In this document: piece by piece, positions 1 to 7,543 of the stretch | Layout of the letters: every line of letters starts with the position of its first letter | Position numbering within the stretch: position 1 is the first letter of the stretch | NCBI GenBank assembly: GCA_009692015.1 | Contig: SIAB01000004.1 | Span: 1-41,183 of the forward strand | DNA: 41,183 nt | Direction: 5' to 3' | DNA from: Phycisphaerales bacterium | GTDB lineage: Bacteria > Planctomycetota > Phycisphaerae > Phycisphaerales > SM1A02 | Notes under the pieces: model-generated | Told to the model about the DNA's origin: nothing | The model's database searches: none | Seen by the model: only the letters and a program-made list of their open reading frames with translations | Made by a program: the position numbers and the translations under genes

Positions 1-1116
1 AACGACATCGCTGGGGGCACCATTGTGCGCGACGCTCATGGCGCACCAACCGGGCTCCTCCTCGAGCAATCCGCGTGGAAAATCCTTGTCCCTCGCATCC
101 CCGCACCAAGCCTGCCGATGCGCCGCCAAGCCTGCGCCGATGCGTGCGCGCACTTGCTCTCGGTGGGGATCACAACCGTCGGCGCGATGGAGTATCTCGA
201 TGACATCGAACAGGTTCTCGTACCGGCGCGTGACACCGGATCTCTGACGGTGCGTCTCGCCCTCACCGCACTCGATCGCGAGCGACCGCTTCCATTTGCC
301 CGCGCCAACGCCATTCGCGGCGACGACTGGCTGCGGATCATCGGCTTCAAGTCGTTTGCGGATGGCACACTCGGCTCTTCAACTGCGAGCATGCTCGACG
401 ATTACTGCGACGCCACGGACTGCGCGGACCGCGCTGGGTCACTCATGGAACACGCCCGCGATGGCACGCTTGCCGACTGGATGCGCGAAGTACTCGCTGC
501 GAATTACTCCCCGAGTGTGCACGCCATCGGCGACCGGGCGCTCGGCGAGGTACTGCGCGCGGCGATCGCGGCGGACCCGCATCTTCGCACCCGCTTCGAG
601 CACGCCCAGACGGTTCATCCAGATTCGATTCCGCAGTACCGAGGCCGGATCATCAGCATGCAACCCTTTCACAAGGCGACCGACGCACCCCTTGCGCGCA
701 CCAGACTCGGCGCGCATCGCGCGAGCCGCGTCTTCCAGTTTCGCTCATTTCTCGGGGCAGGCGCGCGGCTGGCATTCGGTTCTGACTGGCCAATCTCATC
801 AGGCAATCCGCTCGAAGGGATGCGCGCTGCGATCACGGGACGGGCGCTCGATGGCAAGATCTACGGTGAAGACCAGAACCTCTCGCCGTATGAAGCGATC
901 GCGGCATACACCACGGGCGCGGCCGCCTGTCTCGGCGACTCGGCGCAACTCGGTCGACTCACTCCCGGCGCGCACGGCGACTTCATCGCGCTGGATCGAA
1001 ATCCCCTCGAATGCAATTGGATGGATGAAGCGCCGCGGGTCTTGTTGACGGCAGTGGGCGGAGTCGTGCGCTACAACGCGACCGACAGCAGCGAGACCAC
1101 CAAGCCGACCGCATGA
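1..1116 (+). CDS. YtcJ-type amidohydrolase, C-terminal part (5' end outside window)
   Basis: This is a metal-dependent hydrolase of the amidohydrolase superfamily, YtcJ/LAF3 branch, probably acting on an exocyclic amide or related bond; the substrate cannot be read from sequence. The frame is open from base 1 and the first residues (GGTIVRDAHGAPTGLLLE) match the middle of the family, so the GTG at 25 is not the start and 371 codons of a longer gene are present. Visible family motifs are FADGTLGSSTA, the metal-ligand VHAIGDRA, FEHAQ and the late FGSDWPI with its catalytic Asp, followed by the closing composite domain (LTPGAHGDFIALD). The 3' end overlaps the opposite-strand site-2 protease gene by 46 nt. 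Confidence 0.88.
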   Translation, partial: NDIAGGTIVRDAHGAPTGLLLEQSAWKILVPRIPAPSLPMRRQACADACAHLLSVGITTVGAMEYLDDIEQVLVPARDTGSLTVRLALTALDRERPLPFARANAIRGDDWLRIIGFKSFADGTLGSSTASMLDDYCDATDCADRAGSLMEHARDGTLADWMREVLAANYSPSVHAIGDRALGEVLRAAIAADPHLRTRFEHAQTVHPDSIPQYRGRIISMQPFHKATDAPLARTRLGAHRASRVFQFRSFLGAGARLAFGSDWPISSGNPLEGMRAAITGRALDGKIYGEDQNLSPYEAIAAYTTGAAACLGDSAQLGRLTPGAHGDFIALDRNPLECNWMDEAPRVLLTAVGGVVRYNATDSSETTKPTA

Positions 1117-1745
1117 GCCGTCGCGGTTTGAATCTGGTCAACAAGCCAACTTGCGGCATCGGTCCAAAAGAAACAGATGAAGATCGCCAGAAATCCAAAC
1201 TGCTGCACGGCTGGCTTTGAGAATAATCGCATTGCAGCATCTGAAAATCCCTCCAGGATTTTCGCACCATCGAGGGGCGGTACTGGGATGAGATTGAAGA
1301 CCATGAGATAGATGTTCAGCCACGCGCCGGTCATCAGAAACATCTGCAGATTCGTCGCAAGCGGCTCACTCTGCGGTCCATATCGAATCGCCAGCGCACA
1401 CAGCAGAACGCACAGACCGCTCAGCAGCAGGTTCACCGCGGGTCCAGCGGCCGCCACGATGATCCACCCCTTTCGTCGATGCCGAAACCGCGAGGGATCA
1501 ACCGGCATCAATCCCCAGGCGATCCCAACGATCGCCAGGGCGAACAGACTGAACCATCCCATATGGACGATCGGATTCAGCGTGATGTGACCGGTGTCGC
1601 GCGGAGTGTTATCACCCTGCCACATCGCTGCGAACCCGTGCCCGAGTTCGTGCAGAACGATCGAGGCGATGACCCAGGCCAGCCAACTCAGCAGCAAGGC
1701 ACTCTCGCCCTGTTGGTACAGATCTGCAATCCACCATCCACTCAT
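1071..1745 (-). CDS. Site-2 protease family (M50) membrane metalloprotease
   Basis: This is a small intramembrane zinc protease of 224 residues. HELGH at residues 32-36 supplies the zinc-binding HExxH in the first long hydrophobic segment. NLIPVPPLDGAKIL near residue 155 is the second active-site motif (third zinc ligand Asp in the PxDG context). Several further hydrophobic segments are visible and there is no PDZ domain, which fits the minimal, rhomboid-sized M50 subgroup common in bacteria. I chose the ATG at 1745 over the upstream ATG at 1793, because the latter would cover the rpsP promoter and adds 16 polar residues unlike the family. No clear Shine-Dalgarno is visible. The substrate is unknown. 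It is divergent from rpsP and overlaps the amidohydrolase gene at its 3' end. Confidence 0.85.
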   Translation of the reverse strand: MSGWWIADLYQQGESALLLSWLAWVIASIVLHELGHGFAAMWQGDNTPRDTGHITLNPIVHMGWFSLFALAIVGIAWGLMPVDPSRFRHRRKGWIIVAAAGPAVNLLLSGLCVLLCALAIRYGPQSEPLATNLQMFLMTGAWLNIYLMVFNLIPVPPLDGAKILEGFSDAAMRLFSKPAVQQFGFLAIFICFFWTDAASWLVDQIQTATAHAVGLVVSLLSVAL

Positions 1746-1751
1746 AAGGTG

Positions 1752-1780
1752 TTGGAGGGTAGCGGCAACTTTGCTATGCT
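1752..1780 (+). promoter_or_regulatory. Predicted sigma-70-type promoter of rpsP operon
   Basis: TTGGAG (1752-1757), 17 nt spacer, TATGCT (1775-1780). It lies just upstream of the M50 start on the opposite strand and would give rpsP a leader of about 130 nt. Confidence 0.5.
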
Positions 1781-1920
1781 TCTCGACTCGCAATCAGCCC
1801 CCCAAAGGTTTGTCGCACGGCTTCCACTACGACTGGAAACCCAACGGCGAATCCGGCGAGGTCCCGTCCGTTGGACGAACGACTCACCGCGGGAGGCATG
1901 TTCTCAAGGGAGTCCCCCCT
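1781..1920 (+). promoter_or_regulatory. rpsP leader with hairpin and Shine-Dalgarno
   Basis: The leader carries a small hairpin, CGTCC (1865-1869) with GGACG (1873-1877) around GTT. A Shine-Dalgarno AAGGGAG at 1906-1912 sits 8 nt before the ATG and is followed by a run of six C. A long leader with an SD contrasts with the leaderless arrangement of many other genes here. Whether it has a regulatory fold is not known. Confidence 0.4.
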
Positions 1921-2262
1921 ATGGTCGTTCTTCGCCTCAAACGCTACGGTCGAACCCACTCTCCTTTCTATCGCCTCGCCGCCGCAGACAAACGCTCACC
2001 GAGCGATGGTCGGGTGATCGAGGAACTCGGTTGGTTCAGCCCCACCGCCCCCGAGGGTCAACAGTGGAAACTCAAGGGCGAGCGCGCGCTCTACTGGCTC
2101 TCGGTCGGCGCACAACCCTCTGAAACTGTGATCTCACTCCTTCGTCGTGCCGGACTCGCCAACACAGTCGGCACCAAGGGCAAGGCATCCATGTCCGCCA
2201 CACGACAGAAGGCCCGCCGCAACGCACCAAAGAAGGTCAAGGCAGAACCAGCCAAGAGCTGA
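1921..2262 (+). CDS. rpsP: Small ribosomal subunit protein bS16
   Basis: This is ribosomal protein S16, a component of the body of the 30S subunit. The first 43 residues are a textbook bS16 start (MVVLRLKRYGRTHSPFYRL, AADKRSPSDGRVIEELGW). The protein has 113 residues with a basic Ala/Lys-rich tail, slightly longer than the roughly 80-residue core of the family. The frame is open much further upstream, but the ATG at 1921 is fixed by both homology and the Shine-Dalgarno AAGGGAG 8 nt before it. It is the first gene of rpsP-trmD-rplS; the usual rimM between rpsP and trmD is missing and only 44 nt separate the two genes. Confidence 0.96.
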   Translation: MVVLRLKRYGRTHSPFYRLAAADKRSPSDGRVIEELGWFSPTAPEGQQWKLKGERALYWLSVGAQPSETVISLLRRAGLANTVGTKGKASMSATRQKARRNAPKKVKAEPAKS

Positions 2263-2306
2263 GCGAACTGCGACAGAAATCCGCCCAGCCGAGTTCCACC
2301 ACCAGC

Positions 2307-3146
2307 ATGACACTTCGAATCGACATCCTCACCCTCTTCCCCGACATGTTCGCGCCAGTTCTTGGCACGAGTATTGTTGGTCGGGCGATCGCGCAAGGAC
2401 TCGTGGATGTCCATGTCCATGACATTCGCAAGTGGTCGGTGGGTCGTGATGCAGGCGGTCACAACAAGGTTGATGATCGCCCCTTTGGTGGTGGTCCTGG
2501 AATGGTGTTCATGTGCGAACCACTCAGCGCAGCAGTCGAAGCAGTCGATGCCCACGATCCCCGTCCTGCCCGTCGAATCTTGCTCTCGCCCGCTGGCAAG
2601 AAGTTCGCCCAGCACGACGCCGCCGTGATCGCCGAGAGCCAGCGAATCATGCTGATTTGTGGCCACTACGAAGGGATCGACCAACGGGCGATCGATGAAC
2701 TTGCCCTCGAAGAGATTTCGATCGGCGACTTTGTGCTTTCCGGTGGCGAGCTTCCAGCACTCGCAATCGTTGACGCAGTCGCCCGGCTCATTCCAGGCGC
2801 ACTTGGCCACCAAGATTCTGCAGCGGAAGATTCTTTTTCAAAGACCACCGACGCGGGCGCTCCACTGCTCGATTGTCCGCACTACACACGTCCTCGCGAA
2901 TGGCGAGGGCACATCGTTCCCGATGTCCTTCTTTCGGGTGACCATCAAGCAATCGCAAGGTGGCGTCTCGAAGAGAGCATCAAACGGACGCGCCAACGCC
3001 GTCCGGACCTCGAATCACTCCATGCGCAACCTCTCGAGGGCGAGGCCTCAATGTTGCAAGGCACGGTCGGCCTGTTCCAATCTGGATCATGCTGCACGAG
3101 CACAGTCTTACCCGGGCGAAATGCCCACGAGAGGAGTCATACATGA
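2307..3146 (+). CDS. trmD: tRNA (guanine(37)-N1)-methyltransferase
   Basis: TrmD methylates G37 next to the anticodon of tRNAs reading CNN codons, using S-adenosylmethionine, and prevents +1 frameshifts. It belongs to the SPOUT class with a trefoil knot. Visible motifs are ILTLFPDMF at the start, the conserved GGGPGMV, the knot segments ICGHYEGIDQRAID and SIGDFVLSGGELPAL, and the C-terminal HYTRP..WRG..VPDVLLSGDH that binds tRNA. It has 279 residues, a little longer than usual because of an extra tail after about residue 250 (ending GRNAHERSHT). That tail runs across the rplS ribosome-binding site and ends in an ATGA overlap with rplS, so the two are probably translationally coupled. Confidence 0.96.
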   Translation: MTLRIDILTLFPDMFAPVLGTSIVGRAIAQGLVDVHVHDIRKWSVGRDAGGHNKVDDRPFGGGPGMVFMCEPLSAAVEAVDAHDPRPARRILLSPAGKKFAQHDAAVIAESQRIMLICGHYEGIDQRAIDELALEEISIGDFVLSGGELPALAIVDAVARLIPGALGHQDSAAEDSFSKTTDAGAPLLDCPHYTRPREWRGHIVPDVLLSGDHQAIARWRLEESIKRTRQRRPDLESLHAQPLEGEASMLQGTVGLFQSGSCCTSTVLPGRNAHERSHT

Positions 3147-3520
3147 ATCGAACCGCCATCATGGAGAGCGTGGAGGCCAAGCATCTCAAGCCTGCCGCGG
3201 ATGTTCCAACCCTGCGCATCGGAGACACGATCGATGTGCATTATCGCATCGTCGAAGGTGACAAGGAGCGCGTGCAGGTGTTTCAGGGTGTCTTGCTCGC
3301 GACCAAAGGTCGTGGAACAAGCCGCACGATCACCGTCCGTCGCATTGTCGCCAACGAAGGTGTCGAGCGCGTCTTTCCATTGCACTCAACGCGGGTCGCA
3401 AAGATCGAGGTGATCCGTCACGCCGAAGTGCGCCGAGCAAAGTTGTATTACTTGCGCGGTCTCACAGGCAAGGCCCGACGGCTCAAGGAAATCCGCAAAG
3501 ATGCCAGCGACGCGAGCTGA
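3143..3520 (+). CDS. rplS: Large ribosomal subunit protein bL19
   Basis: This is ribosomal protein L19, at the 30S-50S interface. It has 125 residues with family signatures: LRIGDTIDVHYRIVEGDKERVQVFQGV, then TITVRRI..NEGVERVFPLHS, and the C-terminal RRAKLYYLRGLTGKARRLKE. The ATG at 3143 overlaps the trmD stop (ATGA). A strong Shine-Dalgarno GAGGAG at 3131-3136 stands 6 nt before it, inside the end of trmD, so the start is secure. The longer open frame reaching back to 2960 lies antiparallel to nothing real and is ignored. Confidence 0.96.
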   Translation: MNRTAIMESVEAKHLKPAADVPTLRIGDTIDVHYRIVEGDKERVQVFQGVLLATKGRGTSRTITVRRIVANEGVERVFPLHSTRVAKIEVIRHAEVRRAKLYYLRGLTGKARRLKEIRKDASDAS

Positions 3521-3543
3521 TTGAAAGGCGAAGCGAGGATCGC

Positions 3544-4230
3544 ATGATGGATCCCCTGGCAACGCTCCCCAATCCGCGCGCAGCCCTGCGCATGATCGAC
3601 GCACAATCCCAACGCCCGCCCTCATCCGGCGGGTGTTTTCATTGGATCGCTGGCAATCCGCGCCACGAATCCTGGCAAGCAGATTCGAGCCGAGTCGCGG
3701 CAGAGTCGAGCGACAACGACATCATCCTCTGCTGGAGCGGCACATTTGGCGCACAACTCTTTGGTGGCGACATTCGAAACTGGACCAAGGCTGGAGCCGT
3801 GGCTCTCACGGAGTGGCTCGACGAATCACTCCCGCGACTTGCAGCACCAGCGACCAAGAGATTGCTCGGCATCATCCCCAATCACACCCACCTTCTGAGC
3901 GATGTCGCCGGTCAGATGAGACTCTGGCAAGATCGCAGCTCGCAAGGCCTTGCAACCGTGCTCTATCCATCGGGACTCATCGCCCCTTCAATGCTCAAGG
4001 ACATCGACGATCATCTGATTCGATCGATTTCACATCTCGCCCCGCGCTGCGCGCTGTGCATCCTCGAAGACATTGCACCATGCAGTGAGGGCAGCGCACG
4101 TGCAGACTTCCATCGGGTTGCTTGGGGTCGTGGCATCCTGCCGCACGCCAGAATCGAGAGTCTGCTGCGGCAACACCTGCCAGTGACCACGCCAATAATC
4201 GTGATGACAAAGCCGCCATTCTTCGCCTGA
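3544..4230 (+). CDS. Unrecognised protein, 228 residues
   Basis: I do not recognise this protein. It starts 23 nt after rplS at ATG 3544 (or the next ATG, 3547), with a weak GCGAGGA ribosome site. The sequence looks coding: it has alternating hydrophobic strands and helices, and segments such as LLGIIPNHTHLLSDVAGQMRL, VLYPSGLIAPSML and a C-terminal TTPIIVMTKPPFFA. The order of strand-like segments with a buried His pair (NHTH) reminds me faintly of TIM-barrel sugar-phosphate isomerase-like proteins, but this is weak. There is no signal peptide. A terminator-like hairpin lies inside codons 24-32 (see separate entry), so read-through from rplS may be limited. Same strand as its neighbours; function open. 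Confidence 0.6.
   Translation: MMDPLATLPNPRAALRMIDAQSQRPPSSGGCFHWIAGNPRHESWQADSSRVAAESSDNDIILCWSGTFGAQLFGGDIRNWTKAGAVALTEWLDESLPRLAAPATKRLLGIIPNHTHLLSDVAGQMRLWQDRSSQGLATVLYPSGLIAPSMLKDIDDHLIRSISHLAPRCALCILEDIAPCSEGSARADFHRVAWGRGILPHARIESLLRQHLPVTTPIIVMTKPPFFA
3615..3639 (+). terminator. Terminator-like hairpin, probably ending rpsP-trmD-rplS
   Basis: CCCGCC (3615-3620), 7-nt loop, GGCGGG (3628-3633), then TGTTTT. It resembles a short intrinsic terminator about 95 nt after the rplS stop, yet lies within the 5' coding part of the next open frame. Confidence 0.45.
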
Positions 4231-4272
4231 CGCGCACATCGCGAGGGATCTCGCAAGATCGCACCACTTCGG

Positions 4273-4301
4273 TTGGCGTTCCTTTCTGGTGGAGATAGAC
4301 T
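4273..4301 (+). promoter_or_regulatory. Predicted promoter of the HNH gene
   Basis: TTGGCG (4273-4278), 17 nt spacer, TAGACT (4296-4301). Transcription would start near 4308, upstream of the GAGGAG ribosome site at 4330-4335. This argues that the longest possible HNH start (TTG 4273) is part of the -35 box and not a codon. Confidence 0.5.
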
Positions 4302-4341
4302 CCATCAGCCGAGGCCGTCCGGTCTCGAAGAGGAGATTGTG

Positions 4342-4971
4342 TTGACCGCGTTGGTTTCTGGTCTTGACTCGAAAGTTCTGGTCCTCAACAAGGTGTACAC
4401 CGCTCTTCGGGTGGTCAATGCTCGCCGTGCATTCACGCTTCTGGCCAAGGATGTGGCTGAAGTCATCTCGGTCGAGGCCGGCAATTATGTTTCGTATGAC
4501 CTCACCACCTGGTTCGATGCGGCTGAGTATCAGCGAGCCCATGAACATGATGTCCACGACTGGGTGACCACCACCCGGCTGGTGATCGCGGTGCCGAAGA
4601 TCATCCGACTCCTGGGTTACGACCGGTTCCCGCGCGAGCAGGTCAAATTGAATCGGCGCAACATTTATGCGCGCGACGCCAATCAATGCCAGTTCTGCGG
4701 CTTGTACTTTTCGACGCGCGAACTCACCCTCGATCATGTAGTTCCCCGGGTCCAAGGCGGCTCGAATGCCTGGACGAACCTGGTCTGTGCCTGCGTGAAG
4801 TGCAATGCCCGCAAGGGCGGACGCACGCCATCACAAGCGCGGATGAAGCTGATTCGCCCGGCGATCAAGCCCAAACGCAACCCGGCGATTGCGCTTCGAC
4901 TCGGCAGTCCCAAGTATCAGTCGTGGAAGGCATTCCTCGACGAGGCATACTGGACGATCGAACTCGAGTAG
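4342..4971 (+). CDS. HNH endonuclease family protein
   Basis: This is a probable DNA-binding or DNA-cleaving protein with a C-terminal HNH nuclease fold, about 209 residues. The N-terminal segment SKVLVLNKVYTALRVVNARRAFTLL is the conserved lead-in of a widespread bacterial HNH group. The nuclease core shows CQFCG, TLDHVVPRVQGG (the catalytic His region), WTNLVCACVKCNARKGGRTP, with four Cys of a zinc knuckle (CxxC...CxxC). I place the start at TTG 4342, 6 nt after GAGGAG (4330-4335), the same geometry as rplS; GTG 4339 is an alternative. Proteins of this group occur in core positions in many bacteria without a known restriction partner, and none is seen here. Convergent with the CPBP gene. Confidence 0.85.
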   Translation: MTALVSGLDSKVLVLNKVYTALRVVNARRAFTLLAKDVAEVISVEAGNYVSYDLTTWFDAAEYQRAHEHDVHDWVTTTRLVIAVPKIIRLLGYDRFPREQVKLNRRNIYARDANQCQFCGLYFSTRELTLDHVVPRVQGGSNAWTNLVCACVKCNARKGGRTPSQARMKLIRPAIKPKRNPAIALRLGSPKYQSWKAFLDEAYWTIELE

Positions 4972-4996
4972 CGCCGTTTCGCCGCGGGGGTCACCC

Positions 4997-6457
4997 TCAA
5001 CTCGCCAGTGCAATATTGATGCAGACGATCAACCCATTGTTGATCCCGTGCGCGACCATGCACGAGATCAGACTGCCGCGCGTTTCGCGTGCTAGGCAAA
5101 ACGCAAAGGCGAGGGCCCCGAGGATTGGAATGAAGAGAACACCTTGGGGGTGGATCGCCGCAAACATGAGGCTCGATCCAAGTGCCGATGCGACAAATGA
5201 CGCGCCGCGTCCCCACCCCATCGAGATGTCTCGTAAGTGTCGAAAGAGCACGCCACGAAAGACGATTTCCTCGACAACTGGTGCTGCGACGGCGGCAAGC
5301 AGCAAGAGAAGGAGGCGATCCCAGAGCGAACCCTCGGCAATTGCCTGCTGAATGGGATGACTCGCCGAAGCGAATTCTTGGTTGAGCACGAGAGACATCA
5401 CGAACGCGATCGCAGCGCCGACGATGACCATCGGAATCGCCGTCCCGTAGGTGGTAAAGCCGTAGCCAACTTCCCGCCAAATGCCACGCCCGCGGTGCAG
5501 CCCGACATCGCGACAGACTTGGCTCCAGGAGATCGCGGCTGACCCTGCCGCGCTTCTGCGAAGCGGGATCGTGAGCGCCACCAGCGGCGCGAACATCAAG
5601 ACAACCTGCACGATGAGCGCGAGTCCACCTGACAATCGGTCGGAGCGACTTGCGAAGATCGCAACGCCGACTGCCGACAGGAGACTCAGCCCGAACCACA
5701 CCGCGAGGATCCACGGAAGACTCGACCCCGACTGGGAGGGTTCTGCGAGTGGGTTAGCCAGGGTGTTCTGTGCCCAGCGAATTGCCAAGACCACCAGCCA
5801 AATGCATCCGCTGATCCCGGCGATCCCCGCAACGCAGGCAAAGACCAAGAACGAGATGAAAATTCCAAGCGCGCTCCGGCCGAGCGCCGACTCGAATGCG
5901 GGATCGGTCTCTGCCGTCGAGGCGATCAACTGGCCGTACCAGCCGAGATTCTTGGCGAGGGTCTGCTCTTGCTCATCCGTGAGATCCATCGCACCATCGC
6001 GATCCTGCACTTCCTGGATCGCTTGTTCGACGAGCGCAGCACTCTCCACGAAACCTGCCGGCGCAAGGTCTGGGTCTTCGGTCACCCGCGCTATCAGGGA
6101 CCCAACGGTGGTCAGCGCGAGGTCCGCCTCTCCCAGCCGTGCCAGCAGGATTGCGCCGCAGAGGTTGGTCACCGCGCCCGCCGAAGAGAGCAGAAGCGGC
6201 TCGATCTGCGCGCGAAACGCCGAACGACCCTGCCCAGTGGTATCGAGCGACACAAGGGTCAACAAAAGCTTGCCCATCAGGACATCCTTGAAACCCTCCA
6301 TCGGCACAGCAACAGATGACGCGCCATCAACCTCGGCTGCGATGCCGTCGACCGGATTGTCATCCTCTCTGAGGAGCGAATCGAGTGCTATCCAAACGCC
6401 AGCGCAACACAAGATGGCGATCCAAGCGGCGACCAATGAGGTTCTGCGAGTCCACAT
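4997..6457 (-). CDS. CPBP family intramembrane metalloprotease
   Basis: This is an integral membrane protein of 486 residues with a C-terminal CPBP (Abi/CAAX-protease-like) domain. The three CPBP motifs are visible: VVEEIVFRGVLFRHLRD (EExxxR), the FAAIHPQG segment, and CMVAHGINNGLI with the last His and Asn. The N-terminal half has a signal-anchor (residues about 9-27), a polar extracytoplasmic stretch of some 150 residues and further membrane segments; this half is not a known domain to me. CPBP proteins include Rce1-like proteases and bacteriocin-immunity proteins, so the substrate is open. I chose ATG 6457 because a TAGCGT -10 box ends 8 nt before it; the longer frame to 6538 would run through the rplM promoter. 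Confidence 0.85.
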   Translation of the reverse strand: MWTRRTSLVAAWIAILCCAGVWIALDSLLREDDNPVDGIAAEVDGASSVAVPMEGFKDVLMGKLLLTLVSLDTTGQGRSAFRAQIEPLLLSSAGAVTNLCGAILLARLGEADLALTTVGSLIARVTEDPDLAPAGFVESAALVEQAIQEVQDRDGAMDLTDEQEQTLAKNLGWYGQLIASTAETDPAFESALGRSALGIFISFLVFACVAGIAGISGCIWLVVLAIRWAQNTLANPLAEPSQSGSSLPWILAVWFGLSLLSAVGVAIFASRSDRLSGGLALIVQVVLMFAPLVALTIPLRRSAAGSAAISWSQVCRDVGLHRGRGIWREVGYGFTTYGTAIPMVIVGAAIAFVMSLVLNQEFASASHPIQQAIAEGSLWDRLLLLLLAAVAAPVVEEIVFRGVLFRHLRDISMGWGRGASFVASALGSSLMFAAIHPQGVLFIPILGALAFAFCLARETRGSLISCMVAHGINNGLIVCINIALAS

Positions 6458-6465
6458 GACTCGGA

Positions 6466-6494
6466 ACGCTATCAGCAAGCCATTCCCTTGACAG
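6466..6494 (-). promoter_or_regulatory. Predicted leaderless promoter of the CPBP gene
   Basis: Reading the minus strand: CTGTCA (6494-6489), 17 nt spacer, TAGCGT (6471-6466), then 8 nt to the ATG at 6457. Its -35 box overlaps the rplM -35 box (TTGACA 6488-6493) on the other strand. Confidence 0.5.
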
Positions 6495-6515
6495 TTTCGC
6501 GCTTCTCGGTACGCT
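6488..6515 (+). promoter_or_regulatory. Predicted promoter of rplM-rpsI
   Basis: Perfect TTGACA at 6488-6493, 16 nt spacer, TACGCT at 6510-6515. Gives a leader of about 45 nt before the rplM ATG. Confidence 0.65.
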
Positions 6516-6564
6516 TTTCGGTCCAACTGAATCGTCAAGACGAGCGCCCGAAGGACTCAACCTC

Positions 6565-7005
6565 ATGCCCCGCCAAACATCATTCATCAAGCCTGGACAA
6601 CTCCCTGCCACATGGCGCATCGTTGATGCCGACGGCAAAATCCTCGGCCGCCTCGCGACAGAAGTTGCCACCGCGCTCATGGGCAAGCATCGCCCGGAAT
6701 ACACACCGAACATTCTCTGCGGCGACTCGATCATCATCACCAATGCTTCCAAGATTGTGCTGACCGGTCGCAAGGCAGAACTGAAGACACTGCGAAAGTG
6801 GAGCGGCTATCCAGGCGGTCTGCGCGTTCGCAACTACGAGACACTTCTGCGCGATGACCCGACTGTGATGGTCACCGAAGCGATTATCCGCATGCTGCCT
6901 CGCGGACGGCTCGGTCGACGAATCCAACGCAATCTGCGTGTTTTCGCTGGCGCAGAGCATGATCATCAAGCACAAACGCCAACCCCAATGAAGACCAAGG
7001 CCTAA
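6565..7005 (+). CDS. rplM: Large ribosomal subunit protein uL13
   Basis: This is ribosomal protein L13, an early assembly protein of the 50S subunit. It has 146 residues. Recognisable features are WRIVDADGKILGRLAT..A..L.GKHRPEYTPNILCGD, then IVLTGRK....T...WSGYPGGLR, and MLPRGRLGRRIQRNLRVFAGAEHDHQAQ, the standard C-terminal block. The ATG at 6565 is the family start; no strong Shine-Dalgarno is seen. It forms the conserved rplM-rpsI pair: the rpsI start follows the stop after 3 nt. Confidence 0.96.
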   Translation: MPRQTSFIKPGQLPATWRIVDADGKILGRLATEVATALMGKHRPEYTPNILCGDSIIITNASKIVLTGRKAELKTLRKWSGYPGGLRVRNYETLLRDDPTVMVTEAIIRMLPRGRLGRRIQRNLRVFAGAEHDHQAQTPTPMKTKA

Positions 7006-7008
7006 CCC

Positions 7009-7497
7009 ATGACAAGTCTGACGAGCGTCATCCAAGACACCGTTGCGCCAAATTTGGCGCATCACCCTATCGGCACCACCAAGGCAGCGCTGCACCGCAT
7101 CGCTGATTCCAAGGGTTGGTACTGGGGAACGGGTCGGCGCAAGACCGCGACCGCTCGGGTTCGGATCCGCCCCGGCACTGGCGAGTTCCTCATCAACGAG
7201 ACTCCGCTCGATGAATTCTTTGTTGCGGATCGTGATCGCAAGTCGCTGGAAGGCGTGATGGAAAAGTGCTCGTTGAAGGGCAAGATTGATGTTCGCGTGA
7301 ATGTCCTCGGCGGCGGCTGCACTGGGCAGGCTGGTGCGGTTTTGATGGGGCTCGCCCGATCACTCTTCGCCTACGACCTCAACCTCGAACCTGTGCTTCG
7401 GGACAATGGCTACCTGACTCGCGATTCTCGAAAGGTCGAGCGCAAGAAGTACGGCCAATCCGGCGCGCGCCGACGGTTCCAGTTCTCCAAGCGCTGA
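7009..7497 (+). CDS. rpsI: Small ribosomal subunit protein uS9 with N-terminal extension
   Basis: This is ribosomal protein S9, whose C-terminal arm reaches the P-site tRNA. The uS9 core begins near residue 36 (GWYWGTGRRKTATARVRI) and continues through the glycine-rich GGGCTGQAGAVLMGLARSL to the standard end YLTRDSRKVERKKYGQSGARRRFQFSKR, including the universal C-terminal KR. The protein has 162 residues against about 130 usual, owing to some 35 extra N-terminal residues. No ATG or GTG lies closer to the core, though a TTG at 7054 is possible. The extension encodes a perfect 18-bp palindrome. Second gene after rplM, 3 nt gap; a terminator starts inside its stop codon. Confidence 0.95.
   Translation: MTSLTSVIQDTVAPNLAHHPIGTTKAALHRIADSKGWYWGTGRRKTATARVRIRPGTGEFLINETPLDEFFVADRDRKSLEGVMEKCSLKGKIDVRVNVLGGGCTGQAGAVLMGLARSLFAYDLNLEPVLRDNGYLTRDSRKVERKKYGQSGARRRFQFSKR
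7044..7061. repeat. Perfect 18-bp palindrome inside the 5' part of rpsI
   Basis: TGCGCCAAATTTGGCGCA is its own reverse complement. It lies in the non-conserved N-terminal extension of uS9, where coding constraint is weak. It could be a dimeric-protein site or chance; no second full copy was seen. Confidence 0.6.
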
Positions 7498-7517
7498 TTC
7501 GGCTCACCGAATTTTTT
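7497..7517 (+). terminator. Rho-independent terminator of rplM-rpsI
   Basis: ATTCGG (7497-7502), loop CTCA, CCGAAT (7507-7512), with a run of six T at 7512-7517. The stem begins with the last base of the rpsI stop codon. Confidence 0.8.
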
Positions 7518-7543
7518 CGTGCGATTGACGAGCCCAGGCGCTG

